A stretch of 64,000 nt of DNA from Clostridiales bacterium (GTDB taxonomy: Bacteria > Bacillota > Clostridia > Lachnospirales > Lachnospiraceae): assembly GCA_003343625.1 (NCBI GenBank), contig QAKV01000041.1, forward strand, positions 1 to 64,000. The letters run 5' to 3'. The notes beneath the pieces are model-generated. The model did not search any database. It was not told the DNA's origin and worked only from the letters and a program-made list of their open reading frames with translations. Shown in pieces: positions 25,794-34,646 of the stretch; position 1 is the stretch's first letter; each line of letters begins with the position of its first letter. The position numbers and the translations under genes are program-made.

Positions 25794-26738
25794 GTGAAAA
25801 AACTCGAACGGGTAAAAACGAAACTGAATACATTCCGAAAGGATTTCTGGAAAAAGAGAGTCTTGTGGCTGATGATCTCTCCTACCCTTCTGTTTTTCAT
25901 TGTATTTGCCTATATTCCCATGCCGGGAGCGTACATCGCATTTGTGGATTACAATATCAGCAAAGGAATTTTCGGAAGCAATTTCGTAGGGCTCAAAAAC
26001 TTCGAGTTTTTGAGCCGGACAGGGGATTTGTGGAGAATTACGAAAAATACTCTGCTCTATAATTTGGCATTTATGCTGACAGGAATTTTGTTTGAAGTAG
26101 GGCTCGCTGTTATGATATCGGAGCTCAAGGCCAGATGGTTTAAAAGGATTTCCCAATCCGTCATTTTGCTGCCTCATTTCATTTCGATGGTAATTGTCGG
26201 TTTTTTCGCCTATAACCTGTTTAACTATAACTATGGATTTTTCAATACCATACTGACGAATCTGGGGTTTGCAAAACACGAGTTCTATTCCGACCAGGGG
26301 ATCTGGAAATATATCATCGTGGCGTTCAATACGTGGTCAAGCACCGGTTATGGGATGATCGTTTATCTTGCGGCAATTACGGGGATCGATACGGAAATAT
26401 ACGAGGCGGCTGCACTGGACGGCGTTTCGCCCTGGCAGAGGATCCGATATCTGACGCTCCCTCTGCTTAAACCGACTATCGTGATGCTGTTTTTGTTCGG
26501 ACTCGGTGGGATCCTAAACGGTTCCTTTGATCTGTTCTACAACCTAATCGGAAATAATTCTGTGCTGTTTCCGCAAACGGATATTATCGATACTTACGTA
26601 TTTCGTGCCCTGGTCGGACAGTTTAACCTTCCCCTTAGCGGCGCGGCGGGCTTTTATCAGTCCGTATTCGGACTTATCTTTGTGCTCACTGTGAATGCGG
26701 TGGTGAAAAAACTGGAACCGGACTACGCGTTATTTTAA
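25794..26738 (+). CDS. ABC transporter permease, LplB type
   Basis: A protein of about 315 residues with six membrane helices and the permease EAA loop (YEAAALDGVSPWQRIRYLTLP, near residue 200) that docks the ATPase. It belongs to the LplB/UgpA-like carbohydrate uptake group. Start choice is uncertain: ATG at 25782 directly abuts the GGAGG, while GTG at 25794 is 12 bases from it; I favour GTG. It pairs with the next gene as the membrane channel for the lipoprotein-delivered sugar. No ATPase gene is in the cluster, so a shared MsmK-type ATPase elsewhere is likely. Confidence 0.92.
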   Translation: MKKLERVKTKLNTFRKDFWKKRVLWLMISPTLLFFIVFAYIPMPGAYIAFVDYNISKGIFGSNFVGLKNFEFLSRTGDLWRITKNTLLYNLAFMLTGILFEVGLAVMISELKARWFKRISQSVILLPHFISMVIVGFFAYNLFNYNYGFFNTILTNLGFAKHEFYSDQGIWKYIIVAFNTWSSTGYGMIVYLAAITGIDTEIYEAAALDGVSPWQRIRYLTLPLLKPTIVMLFLFGLGGILNGSFDLFYNLIGNNSVLFPQTDIIDTYVFRALVGQFNLPLSGAAGFYQSVFGLIFVLTVNAVVKKLEPDYALF

Positions 26739-26748
26739 GGAGAGCGGT

Positions 26749-27654
26749 ATGAGCGATAGACCAAAAAGAGAAAAATCAGTGAAGCAGGAAGAAAAGCGGA
26801 TGCGGATACTGTTTACAATATGTGTGACGATCTTTGCGTTGCTTTGCCTGTTCCCGTTTTTATTGATGATCTCGTCCTCTTTTATGAATGAAAAAGAGAT
26901 TCTGTCGGAAGGATATAAGCTGTTCCCGAAGGAATTCAGCCTGAGCGCATATGAATTTTTGTTGAAAAATCCGACGAATTTGCTGAACGCTTATAAAGTG
27001 ACTATTTTAATCACCATAATTGGAACTCTTTTGGGGTTGTTTTTTATGTCCATGTCCGGTTATGTGCTGAGTCGCCAGGATTTTAAACAGAGAAATGCGA
27101 TCTCGTTTTTCATCTATTTTACGACTCTGTTCAGCGGAGGATTGGTTCCCTCTTATATTTTGATGGTGAATGGACTGAAACTCAAAGACAGCCTGTGGTC
27201 CCTGATCCTGCCGGGAGTGATGTCCGCATGGTCTATTTTCCTGATGAGAAATTTCATGAAATCCATTCCGGATTCGCTGTATGAATCCGCAGCTATAGAT
27301 GGGGCCGGAGACTTCCGCATATACTGGCAGATTTTTTTGCCCCTCGCCAAACCGTCACTGGCAACCATCGGCCTTTTTTTGGCATTGGGATATTGGAATG
27401 AGTGGCATAATGCCATGCTGTATATCCAGACGTCGGAAAAATATCCTCTTCAGTATTTCCTTCAGAGGATGGTGACACAGGCAGATGTACAATTATTGAT
27501 TCGCAAAGGTCTGACGATCAGTACGGCAGATCTGCCTTCCGAGTCCATCAAAATGGCGACGGCAGTCATCGCCACTGGGCCTATCGTTTTGGCCTATCCG
27601 TTTGTGCAGAAGTATTTCGTCAGCGGCCTTACGGTGGGATCGGTAAAAGGATGA
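26749..27654 (+). CDS. ABC transporter permease, LplC type
   Basis: The 301-residue protein has six membrane helices and the EAA loop YESAAIDGAGDFRIYWQIFLPLAKP near residue 190. It is the second permease of a carbohydrate importer of the LplC/YtcP group. The first 18 residues are highly charged and cytoplasmic. An AAGGAGAG site precedes the ATG and the gap to the first permease is 10 bases, so the two are co-translated. Confidence 0.92.
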   Translation: MSDRPKREKSVKQEEKRMRILFTICVTIFALLCLFPFLLMISSSFMNEKEILSEGYKLFPKEFSLSAYEFLLKNPTNLLNAYKVTILITIIGTLLGLFFMSMSGYVLSRQDFKQRNAISFFIYFTTLFSGGLVPSYILMVNGLKLKDSLWSLILPGVMSAWSIFLMRNFMKSIPDSLYESAAIDGAGDFRIYWQIFLPLAKPSLATIGLFLALGYWNEWHNAMLYIQTSEKYPLQYFLQRMVTQADVQLLIRKGLTISTADLPSESIKMATAVIATGPIVLAYPFVQKYFVSGLTVGSVKG

Positions 27655-27718
27655 GGAATCCGCAGTTCCCTGGGGAGGGAGACTGTTGATCAATAAAATT
27701 TTACGACAGGAGGTTACT

Positions 27719-29284
27719 ATGAAGAAGAGAAGAAGAATGCTCGCGTTGTTGCTGTCGGCGGCCATGACGGCCGGGTTGCTTTCCGGATGCGGACAGAGCG
27801 GCGGGGAGAGCGTGGCGGAGAGCCAGGCCGGGAATACGTCTGAAACACAAACCGTTGACACTTCGGAAACGGTGAACCTGTCCCTTTATCTTTATGGCAG
27901 CGAAGGGGTGGCGAACCAGGAGATTCTGGATGAGCTGAACAAAAAGTTGCTGGAAACGGTTAACGCAACGCTGGAAATCAAATATATTGACTGGGGAGAT
28001 GTCTCCACAAAATATCCGCTGCTGTGGGCATCCGGAGAAGAATTCGACATGGCTTACGCGGCCAGCTCCACTCCGGTTCCTTATGCGACGCTGGCAAAGC
28101 AGGGCGCGATCGTGGATATCACAGACATGCTGGATACGTATGCGCCTAAACTCAAAGAAGCGTTGCCGGAATACAGATGGGAAGGAATGAAGGTAGACGG
28201 AAGAATCTATGGCGTTTCGGACAATTACTCCGAATTTACGCCCTACGGATTCATATATCGGAGAGATCTGCTCGAAAAATATGGTATGTCGGGGATCAAT
28301 TCGATAGATGATATGGATGCCTATATGGAAGCGGCGTTGGAAGACGGCTGGATTCCGCTGAACGGCGGAGTCGATCTGGCGATGGATCTGTACATGATGC
28401 TGGTGGATACGACGCCGGGATGGATCAGAGAATGCCCGGGAATCCAGAGCGGAGAACCATTTCTTTGTTCTAAGAGCGTGGATGAGCCCACGGAGATCTT
28501 TCATCCGGCCTTTACGCAGGAGTACGAAGATTTCGTGGTGAGGATGCGCGAATGGGCGGACAAGGGATACTGGAGCAAAGACGTGCTCTCCAATACGCAG
28601 GACGACAAGGAGAATTGCTACAACGGCCTGAGCGCAAGCTTTATCACCCATATGTCCGACTGGACGGGAAACTATGGTACACAGCAGCAAAAGCTGCCCG
28701 GGGTTGAAACGGATTTCTGGTGCTTCGCGCTGGATAACGGGAAAATTACCAGAAGTGCGCCTTCTTCCTGCGCGACGGTCATCAATGCGAAATCGAAATA
28801 TCCGGAAAGATGTCTGATGGTAATTGAACAGCTGATGACCAACGAGGAGTGCTACAGACTGCTTCAATACGGGATTGAAGGAAGGCAATACGAGATTGTG
28901 GATGGTATGATCGTGGAACCGGAAGGTTATGATGAAGAAAAGGATTCCGGCGGATTTGCAGCCTGGGGGTTCCGGACGGATGAGATGAATATCCCTTCGG
29001 CCTCTGAGGATCCCAGAAGATATATCCTGAATGAGGAATGGAAAGAAGTGGCGATCGACGATATTTACGCTGGATTTAACTTCGATTCTTCGAATGTGAC
29101 TGCTGAACTGGCGGCTATATCCAATGTGAACGCCCAACTCGGAACGCAGCTTTTGCTGGGGAAAACGACCCAGGATCCCATAGAGGCTGTGGAAGAATAC
29201 AGAAAGCAGCTGACGGATGCGGGAATTGAAAAAGTAATCCAGGAAGTGAAAGAACAGTATGAAGCGTTTTTGAACGAAAATTGA
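27719..29284 (+). CDS. Extracellular sugar-binding lipoprotein, LplA type
   Basis: The 521-residue protein has a basic lipoprotein signal peptide (1-23) ending in the lipobox LLSGC with C24 as the lipidated residue, then a Ser/Glu/Thr-rich linker and a large solute-binding domain. Length and operon position match LplA-like binding proteins for oligosaccharides. It should deliver a glycoside to the two permeases encoded just upstream. ATG 27719 is preceded by ACAGGAGG; a TTG 11 codons upstream lacks a site. The final gene of the arm, followed by a hairpin. Confidence 0.92.
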   Translation: MKKRRRMLALLLSAAMTAGLLSGCGQSGGESVAESQAGNTSETQTVDTSETVNLSLYLYGSEGVANQEILDELNKKLLETVNATLEIKYIDWGDVSTKYPLLWASGEEFDMAYAASSTPVPYATLAKQGAIVDITDMLDTYAPKLKEALPEYRWEGMKVDGRIYGVSDNYSEFTPYGFIYRRDLLEKYGMSGINSIDDMDAYMEAALEDGWIPLNGGVDLAMDLYMMLVDTTPGWIRECPGIQSGEPFLCSKSVDEPTEIFHPAFTQEYEDFVVRMREWADKGYWSKDVLSNTQDDKENCYNGLSASFITHMSDWTGNYGTQQQKLPGVETDFWCFALDNGKITRSAPSSCATVINAKSKYPERCLMVIEQLMTNEECYRLLQYGIEGRQYEIVDGMIVEPEGYDEEKDSGGFAAWGFRTDEMNIPSASEDPRRYILNEEWKEVAIDDIYAGFNFDSSNVTAELAAISNVNAQLGTQLLLGKTTQDPIEAVEEYRKQLTDAGIEKVIQEVKEQYEAFLNEN

Positions 29285-29301
29285 ACGAAAGAAAAAGAGA
29301 G

Positions 29302-29331
29302 GGCCGGGGAATTTTCCGTTTTTCCCCGGCC
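29302..29331 (+). terminator. Hairpin after the sugar-binding lipoprotein gene
   Basis: GGCCGGGGAA (29302-29311) pairs perfectly with TTCCCCGGCC (29322-29331) around a 10-base loop, 18 bases past the stop. What follows is only moderately T-rich, so it is either a weak terminator or a 3'-end stabiliser. Confidence 0.55.
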
Positions 29332-29385
29332 TTCGCACATTTAAGACGCCTCTTTTCGGATCGTATGATTTTATCGTCCGCGCTG

Positions 29386-29414
29386 TTGTCAAAGAGCATA
29401 AACTGTGATAATGT
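29386..29414 (+). promoter_or_regulatory. Putative promoter of hflX
   Basis: TTGTCA (29386-29391), a 17-base spacer and TAATGT (29409-29414) make a moderate sigma-A promoter, 37 bases before the hflX ATG. Confidence 0.5.
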
Positions 29415-29450
29415 TGTCGTGATAAAGGATGCTGGAAAAGGAAAGGGACG

Positions 29451-30770
29451 ATGCGCATGCAGAAAGTCATTCTGGTCGGCGGAAATCTGAGTTCGGATTC
29501 GGAATTCGACCGTTCCATGGAGGAATTGGAAAATCTGGCAAAGGCATGTGAGCTGGAAGTGGCGGCGCGGACCGTGCAGAACATCTCGGCGGTCAACACC
29601 GCTTTTTATATCGGCAGCGGAAAGGTGGAGGAAGTCCGAAGGATGGCGGAAATGCTGGAGGCGCAGCTGATCATTTTCAACGACTCGCTCACGCCCACTC
29701 AGCAGAGAAACCTGCAGAAGGCGCTGGATGTGCCGGTTTGGGATCGGACGGGCCTGATTCTGGAGATCTTCAGCAGGCGCGCGAGAACGAGGGAAGCGCG
29801 GCTGCAGGTGGAGAGTGCCCGCCTGCAGTATATGCTGCCCAGACTAGTGGGGATGCGGGAGGCGTTATCCCGACAGGGAGGAGGCGCCGGCGCGGGCGGC
29901 GGATTCGGCGCGGGCGGAGGGTTCTCCAATCGCGGCGCCGGCGAGACGAAACTGGAGCTGGATCGCAGGAAAATCGAAAAGCGGCTCAGCGAGCTGCGGC
30001 GTGAACTGGATATCGTGGAGAAGGATCGCCGCACCCAGAGAAAAAAGCGTGAGGGGAGCGAACTGCCCTCCGTGGCGCTGGTCGGCTATACCAACGCAGG
30101 AAAGTCCACGCTGCTCAACGCCCTGCTTAAGCGCTGCGACAGCCCGCAGGAAAAGCAGGTGATGGAAAAGGATATGCTCTTCGCCACTCTGGATACCACG
30201 GTGCGCCGGATTTCCCCGGGGGATAATCGGGATTTCCTCCTCTCGGATACGGTGGGTTTCATCGATAAGCTTCCCCATTCTCTGATCAAAGCCTTTCGTT
30301 CCACTCTGGAGGAGGCCTGCAGCGCAGATCTTCTGTTGCTGGTGGCGGATGTTTCCGACGGGTATTGCAGAGAACAGATGAAAGTGGCGCAGGAGACGTT
30401 GCGGGAGTTGGACGCGGAAAAGATTCCCTGTATTTATGTGATGAATAAGGCGGATCGGACGACGGAACCGGATCAGCTCCCGAAGCGGATCGGAGACAGG
30501 ATCTATCTGTCCGCCAAAGCGGGGATCGGTCTGGAAGAGCTGCTGGATATGATTCGGGAAAAGCTGTTTTCCGACTATGTGGAATGCGAGATGGAGATCC
30601 CGTACACGGATGGCTCAAGTGCGGCCTGGCTTCGGGAAAACGCGCTGGTGTATAGAACCGAATACCGGGAGGATGGCCTGTGGATGCGGTTATCCTGTAA
30701 AAAGAGCGACGCGGGCAGATTCGCCGGATATGTGATCCCGGATTTGGCGCGGGGAGGACGAAACGAATGA
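29451..30770 (+). CDS. hflX: Ribosome-associated GTPase HflX
   Basis: The 439-residue protein shows the HflX layout. The N-terminal domain (about 1-170) has VNTAFYIGSGKVEEV and QQRNLQKALDVPVWDRTGLILEIFSRRA. A Gly-rich linker follows (about 140-165), then a GTPase domain with G1 GYTNAGKST (near 210-218), the LFATLDTTVR switch, DTVGFI and NKAD. HflX splits stalled or hibernating 70S ribosomes after stress. GGAAAGGG precedes the ATG. Its stop overlaps the start of a 76-residue gene. Confidence 0.95.
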   Translation: MRMQKVILVGGNLSSDSEFDRSMEELENLAKACELEVAARTVQNISAVNTAFYIGSGKVEEVRRMAEMLEAQLIIFNDSLTPTQQRNLQKALDVPVWDRTGLILEIFSRRARTREARLQVESARLQYMLPRLVGMREALSRQGGGAGAGGGFGAGGGFSNRGAGETKLELDRRKIEKRLSELRRELDIVEKDRRTQRKKREGSELPSVALVGYTNAGKSTLLNALLKRCDSPQEKQVMEKDMLFATLDTTVRRISPGDNRDFLLSDTVGFIDKLPHSLIKAFRSTLEEACSADLLLLVADVSDGYCREQMKVAQETLRELDAEKIPCIYVMNKADRTTEPDQLPKRIGDRIYLSAKAGIGLEELLDMIREKLFSDYVECEMEIPYTDGSSAAWLRENALVYRTEYREDGLWMRLSCKKSDAGRFAGYVIPDLARGGRNE

Positions 30771-30997
30771 GGGAAATGGAATTCAAGATGGAGCGTCCGG
30801 GCCTCTTAAAGAAAGGGGATCGCGTGACGGTTACGGAAGGGGTATTGCCCAGCAACTATTATTATACCATCGATCCTTCCCTGGCCATGTCAGGGAATTA
30901 TCCTTTCCGGGAACGGCTGATGGCCCGGGAAGGCGAGGTGACGGCGGTGGAGGAAAACGAGAGGGGATTCTATGTGACCGTCCGATTCGGGGAATGA
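30767..30997 (+). CDS. Small protein of unknown function, coupled to hflX
   Basis: A 76-residue soluble protein that I do not recognise. It starts within the hflX stop (ATGA overlap), so it is translated with HflX. The GDRVTVTEG start and the ending REGEVTAVEENERGFYVTVRF suggest a small beta-barrel of SH3/KOW type. This is inferred from strand pattern only. Codon use matches its neighbours and the frame is supported by the coupling, so I consider it real. Confidence 0.6.
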   Translation: MREMEFKMERPGLLKKGDRVTVTEGVLPSNYYYTIDPSLAMSGNYPFRERLMAREGEVTAVEENERGFYVTVRFGE

Positions 30998-31005
30998 TGT
31001 TTCCG

Positions 31006-31034
31006 GTGACAGCGCCCGGAAAGAGTGCTATACT
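31006..31034 (+). promoter_or_regulatory. Putative promoter of ridA-aroK
   Basis: GTGACA (31006-31011), a 17-base spacer and TATACT (31029-31034) form a good sigma-A promoter about 60 bases before the ridA start. Confidence 0.6.
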
Positions 31035-31096
31035 GAATGAGAAATTCCGGCGGGAATTGGCTTAACGCAAAGAGAAAGAAGGAGGCAGCAGGAAAC

Positions 31097-31501
31097 ATGA
31101 AGAAAATTTCTACAGATCAGGCGCCGGCAGCGATCGGGCCTTATTCTCAGGCGATTGCAGCGGGCGGATTTTTGTTCGCATCCGGGCAGATCCCGATCAA
31201 TCCGGCCAGCGGGGCCGTGGAGGCGGAAGGGATCGAAGCGCAGGCGGAGCAGGTGATGAAGAATATCGGCGCGGTTCTTTCGGCGGCAGGGACCGATTAC
31301 GATTCCGTGGTCAAAACCACCTGTTTTCTGGCGGATATGGCGGATTTCGGGGCATTTAACGAAGTGTATGCGAAGTATTTTTCCCAGAAGCCGGCCAGAA
31401 GCTGTGTGGCTGTCAAACAGCTTCCCAAGGACGTCCTGTGCGAGGTGGAAGTGATCGCCTGTGTGGGAGAGGGCGCGGACTGCTCCTGCAGTCGGGAATG
31501 A
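31097..31501 (+). CDS. ridA: RidA family enamine/imine deaminase
   Basis: The 134-residue protein matches RidA (YjgF/YER057c/UK114), which hydrolyses reactive enamine intermediates from PLP enzymes. Seen are APAAIGPYSQAI near the start, FASGQIPINP, and ARSCVAVKQLPKDVLCEVEVIA with the conserved catalytic Arg. About ten Cys/Ser/Glu residues extend the C-terminus beyond the usual end. I use ATG 31097, which follows GGAGG at 31081 and AGGAAAC. The stop overlaps aroK. Confidence 0.93.
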   Translation: MKKISTDQAPAAIGPYSQAIAAGGFLFASGQIPINPASGAVEAEGIEAQAEQVMKNIGAVLSAAGTDYDSVVKTTCFLADMADFGAFNEVYAKYFSQKPARSCVAVKQLPKDVLCEVEVIACVGEGADCSCSRE

Positions 31502-31995
31502 AGAATATCGTCCTGATCGGGATGCCGGGCGCGGGCAAGAGCACGGTCGGCGTGGTTTTGGCAAAACACGAAGGCCTCGGATTCCTGGATTCGGATCTCG
31601 TGATTCAGGAAAAGACGGGGCTTCTTTTGCATGAAATCATTTCCAGGGAAGGGGATGACGGATTCCGCCGGGTGGAGAATCGGATTAACGCATCGATTCA
31701 GGTCAGGCATACAGTCATCGCCACCGGCGGGAGCGTGATTTACGGCAGGGAGGCCATGCAGCATCTGCGCCGCATCGGCACGGTCGTATATCTGAAGCTG
31801 TCCTGCGCATCCATCGCCGAAAGGCTCGGGGATTTGAAGGAGAGAGGGGTCACTCTGAGGGAGGGGCAGACTTTACAGCAGCTCTATGACGAAAGGGTTC
31901 CGCTCTACGAAAGATATGCCGACATCACTGTGGACTGTGAGGAAAAGAGCATCCGCGAGATCGTGGCGGAGATTTCGGCGAGACTCCCCCAATGA
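31498..31995 (+). CDS. aroK: Shikimate kinase
   Basis: A 165-residue shikimate kinase, the fifth step of the chorismate pathway. Motifs are Walker A GMPGAGKST (8-16), the shikimate-binding DSD (about 33), FRRVE (about 57) and the GGS loop (about 79), with an LID-type REGQTLQQLYDERVPLY segment near 125-140. The ATG overlaps the ridA stop (ATGA). No other aro gene is adjacent. Confidence 0.92.
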   Translation: MKNIVLIGMPGAGKSTVGVVLAKHEGLGFLDSDLVIQEKTGLLLHEIISREGDDGFRRVENRINASIQVRHTVIATGGSVIYGREAMQHLRRIGTVVYLKLSCASIAERLGDLKERGVTLREGQTLQQLYDERVPLYERYADITVDCEEKSIREIVAEISARLPQ

Positions 31996-32029
31996 CGGAT
32001 AATGATAGAAAGAAACGGAAAGACAGAAG

Positions 32030-32953
32030 ATGAAACGGAATAGAAAAGCCATTCAATCCAGCCTGATGCTGTTTTTGGCCGCTTCCATCTGGGGAGCTGC
32101 TTTCGTGGCGCAGAGCGTGGGAATGGATTATATGGGCCCTGCCACTTTCAATGCTGCCCGCTTTCTGATCGGCGGAGCTGTATTGCTTCCGGTCGTTTGG
32201 TATCGAAGGAAGCGGGAAACTGCAGAAGGGAGAGAAAGGCGAGGCGCCCGAAAGGATCGCAGGCTTCTGCTCACAGGAGGAATCTGCTGCGGAATCGCTC
32301 TGTGCGGCGCGAGCCTTCTGCAACAGATCGGCATCCAGTACACGCCGGTGGGCAAAGCGGGTTTTTTGACCACTCTCTATATCGTGATCGTGCCGTTGAT
32401 GGGCACTTTTCTGGGGAAAAGAGCGGGAACGAAGGTCTGGATCGCTGCGGGGATCGCCCTGGCGGGGATGTATCTGCTCTGTATGGCCGGCGGGACGTCA
32501 GCCGTTGCGGCCGTCGGCACGGGGGACGCTTTCATGCTGGGATGCGCTATCCTGTTCTCGGTCCATATCCTGGTGGTGGACTATTTTTCCCCCAGGACGG
32601 ACGGAGTGGCGCTTTCGTGCATCCAGTTTTTCACCAGCGGAGCGATCTGCGCAGTTCTGGCCATGATGGCCGAGACGCCCAGCCTCTCCGCCCTGATCGA
32701 GGGCGCGGTTCCGGTATTGTATGCCGGCGTCCTTTCCTGCGGCGTGGCCTATACGTTACAGGTAGTCGGTCAAAAAAATCTGGATCCCTCCGCAGCCTCC
32801 CTGATTCTGAGCCTGGAATCGGCGGTTTCCGTGCTGGCGGGCTGGGTGATTTTAGGACAGAAACTGAGCGGTCGGGAGCTGGCGGGCTGTGCGCTGGTTT
32901 TCATGGCAGTGATCCTGGTGCAGCTTCCGGTTTCTGCGGCAAAATCGTTGTAA
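32030..32953 (+). CDS. EamA/DMT-family transporter
   Basis: The 307-residue protein has about ten membrane helices in two repeated halves, as in the drug/metabolite transporter superfamily (RhaT/EamA). The EamA signatures show in the first half as FLAASIWGAAFVAQSVG and in the second as SLESAVSVLAGWVILGQ. The central loop (about 60-80) is strongly basic. Substrate is unknown; relatives export amino acids or metabolites. It lies 35 bases after aroK and may be co-transcribed. Confidence 0.88.
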   Translation: MKRNRKAIQSSLMLFLAASIWGAAFVAQSVGMDYMGPATFNAARFLIGGAVLLPVVWYRRKRETAEGRERRGARKDRRLLLTGGICCGIALCGASLLQQIGIQYTPVGKAGFLTTLYIVIVPLMGTFLGKRAGTKVWIAAGIALAGMYLLCMAGGTSAVAAVGTGDAFMLGCAILFSVHILVVDYFSPRTDGVALSCIQFFTSGAICAVLAMMAETPSLSALIEGAVPVLYAGVLSCGVAYTLQVVGQKNLDPSAASLILSLESAVSVLAGWVILGQKLSGRELAGCALVFMAVILVQLPVSAAKSL

Positions 32954-33089
32954 AAACGGCCTTTTTGTGGTAAACTAAAAAAGGCTCTGTCGGGCTACTG
33001 ATCGTTCTGTTCGCGGTGATCGTGGCGGTGGCGGCATCCGTGACGGCTGCGGTGACAGCGGAAACGGACCGGGAAGAATTTTGAAAAAG

Positions 33090-33126
33090 AACGGTTTGAT
33101 AGAGAAGAGCTATCAGGCCGTTTTTT
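33090..33126 (+). terminator. Rho-independent terminator
   Basis: AACGG..TGATAG pairs with CTATCA..CCGTT around an AGAAGAG loop (33090 to about 33122), followed by a run of T to 33126. It ends the ridA-aroK-EamA transcript. Between 32973 and 33084 the same strand has a stop-free hydrophobic stretch without an ATG (see findings). Confidence 0.8.
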
Positions 33127-33169
33127 CATACGACAGGAAATCGTTTTAAAATCCAGGAGGAATCAGAGA

Positions 33170-34630
33170 ATGGAGAGATTACGGAACACGGAAGCTGCGG
33201 AAGTATTCCGCTTTTTTGAGGAGATCTGCAGGATCCCTCACGGCTCCGGAAACATCGGGCAGATCAGCGATTATCTGGCGAAGTTCGCCAGGGACAGGCA
33301 GCTGGAATATGTACAGGATGGAGTGAAAAACGTTATCATCATCAAGGAGGCGACGCCCGGCTACGAAGACGAAGCGCCGATCCTTTTGCAGGGGCACATG
33401 GACATGGTGGCGGTGAAAAAGCCGGACTGCCCGAAGGATATGAAGAAAGAAGGGCTGGATCTGCGCGCGGACGGCGACTGGCTGTATGCCGAGGGAACCA
33501 GCCTGGGGGGAGACGACGGAATCGCCGTGGCCTATATGCTCGCTATTCTGGATTCGGATTCCATCGCCCATCCCAGGATGGAGGCGGTGATCACCGTGGA
33601 AGAAGAGACCGGCATGGACGGGGCCAGGGCCATCGACCTGAGCATCTGCAAGGGAAAGAGGATGCTGAATCTGGACTCTGAGGAAGAGGGAATTTTTCTG
33701 ACCAGCTGCGCGGGAGGGGCGAGAATCCATGGCTTTTTGCCCGCCGTGCGGACGAAGGCGAAAGGCCTTCGCTATCGGATTTCCATCGAGGGGTTGCAGG
33801 GCGGCCATTCCGGAGGAGAGATCCACAAGGAGAGAGGAAATTCCAACTGTCTCGCCGGGCGACTCTTATACATGGCATGTCGGGAAGCCGGGGCCCGTCT
33901 GGAGTTTGCGGAGGGCGGACTGGCGGACAACGCGATCCCCAGACAGACCGGGATCGGCCTGGTGGTGGAGCCCGCAGACGCGGAACGCCTCGATGCGGTG
34001 CTGGCGAAGTTTGAATCGGAAGTGAAAAGGGAGCTTTCCACAAAGGATCCGGGTTTTGCCGTCCGCCTCGCGGAAAGAGCGGAAGGGGAATTTGCGGCTC
34101 TGACCCGGGAAGACAGCCGGAGAGCGGCTTTCCTGCTGTTGACGATACCCAACGGCGTGCAGTCCATGAGCGCGGATATTCCCGGCCTGGTGCAGACATC
34201 CTTGAATCTGGGGATTATGCGGCTTCTGGAGGATGGCCTGCATTTGGACTATTCCGTGAGAAGTTCAGTGGGCAGTGAAAAGGAACTGCTGATGGAAAAG
34301 GTGATCGCACTGCTCGCCTCTCAGGGAGGAAAATGGGAGGTCAGCGGAGAATATCCTGCCTGGGAATACCGGAAGAATTCCCCCCTGCGCGAGAAGATGG
34401 TGGAAGTCTATCAGCGCATGTTCCAAAAGGCGCCACGGGTGGAGGCGATCCACGCCGGACTGGAATGCGGCATTCTGTCCTCAAAGATCGAAGGGCTGGA
34501 CTGCGTTTCCATCGGGCCGAACATGAAGGATATTCACACCACGGAAGAAAAGCTGAGCATTTCCTCCACGGAACGGATCTGGAAATACGTCCTGGCCGTC
34601 CTGGCGGAGAAAGATCGAGATCACAACTGA
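33170..34630 (+). CDS. pepD: Aminoacyl-histidine dipeptidase (Xaa-His, carnosinase-like)
   Basis: The 486-residue M20-type metallopeptidase matches PepD. It has LLQGHMDMV near 78-86 (His and Asp ligands), LGGDDGIAVAYMLAI near 112-126 (bridging Asp), EEETGMDGA near 144-152 (catalytic Glu and ligand) and the dimerisation-lid insert in the middle. It splits dipeptides, typically X-His, in the cytoplasm and has no signal peptide. CAGGAGG precedes the ATG. It is monocistronic, with a terminator before it. Confidence 0.95.
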   Translation: MERLRNTEAAEVFRFFEEICRIPHGSGNIGQISDYLAKFARDRQLEYVQDGVKNVIIIKEATPGYEDEAPILLQGHMDMVAVKKPDCPKDMKKEGLDLRADGDWLYAEGTSLGGDDGIAVAYMLAILDSDSIAHPRMEAVITVEEETGMDGARAIDLSICKGKRMLNLDSEEEGIFLTSCAGGARIHGFLPAVRTKAKGLRYRISIEGLQGGHSGGEIHKERGNSNCLAGRLLYMACREAGARLEFAEGGLADNAIPRQTGIGLVVEPADAERLDAVLAKFESEVKRELSTKDPGFAVRLAERAEGEFAALTREDSRRAAFLLLTIPNGVQSMSADIPGLVQTSLNLGIMRLLEDGLHLDYSVRSSVGSEKELLMEKVIALLASQGGKWEVSGEYPAWEYRKNSPLREKMVEVYQRMFQKAPRVEAIHAGLECGILSSKIEGLDCVSIGPNMKDIHTTEEKLSISSTERIWKYVLAVLAEKDRDHN

Positions 34631-34646
34631 TTGATATGGAAAAATA

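Noticed and set aside
15357..29284. Known galacturonate or arabinose operon
   Set aside because: The GH4 and Lpl-type transporter hint at uronides and the isomerase hints at arabinose, but no uxa/uxu/kdg genes, no AraD-type epimerase and no matching regulator are present, so neither label is supported.
27701..29599. 632-codon open frame opposite the sugar-binding lipoprotein
   Set aside because: No family resemblance; the plus strand has a perfect lipoprotein signal, binding-protein length and ribosome site.
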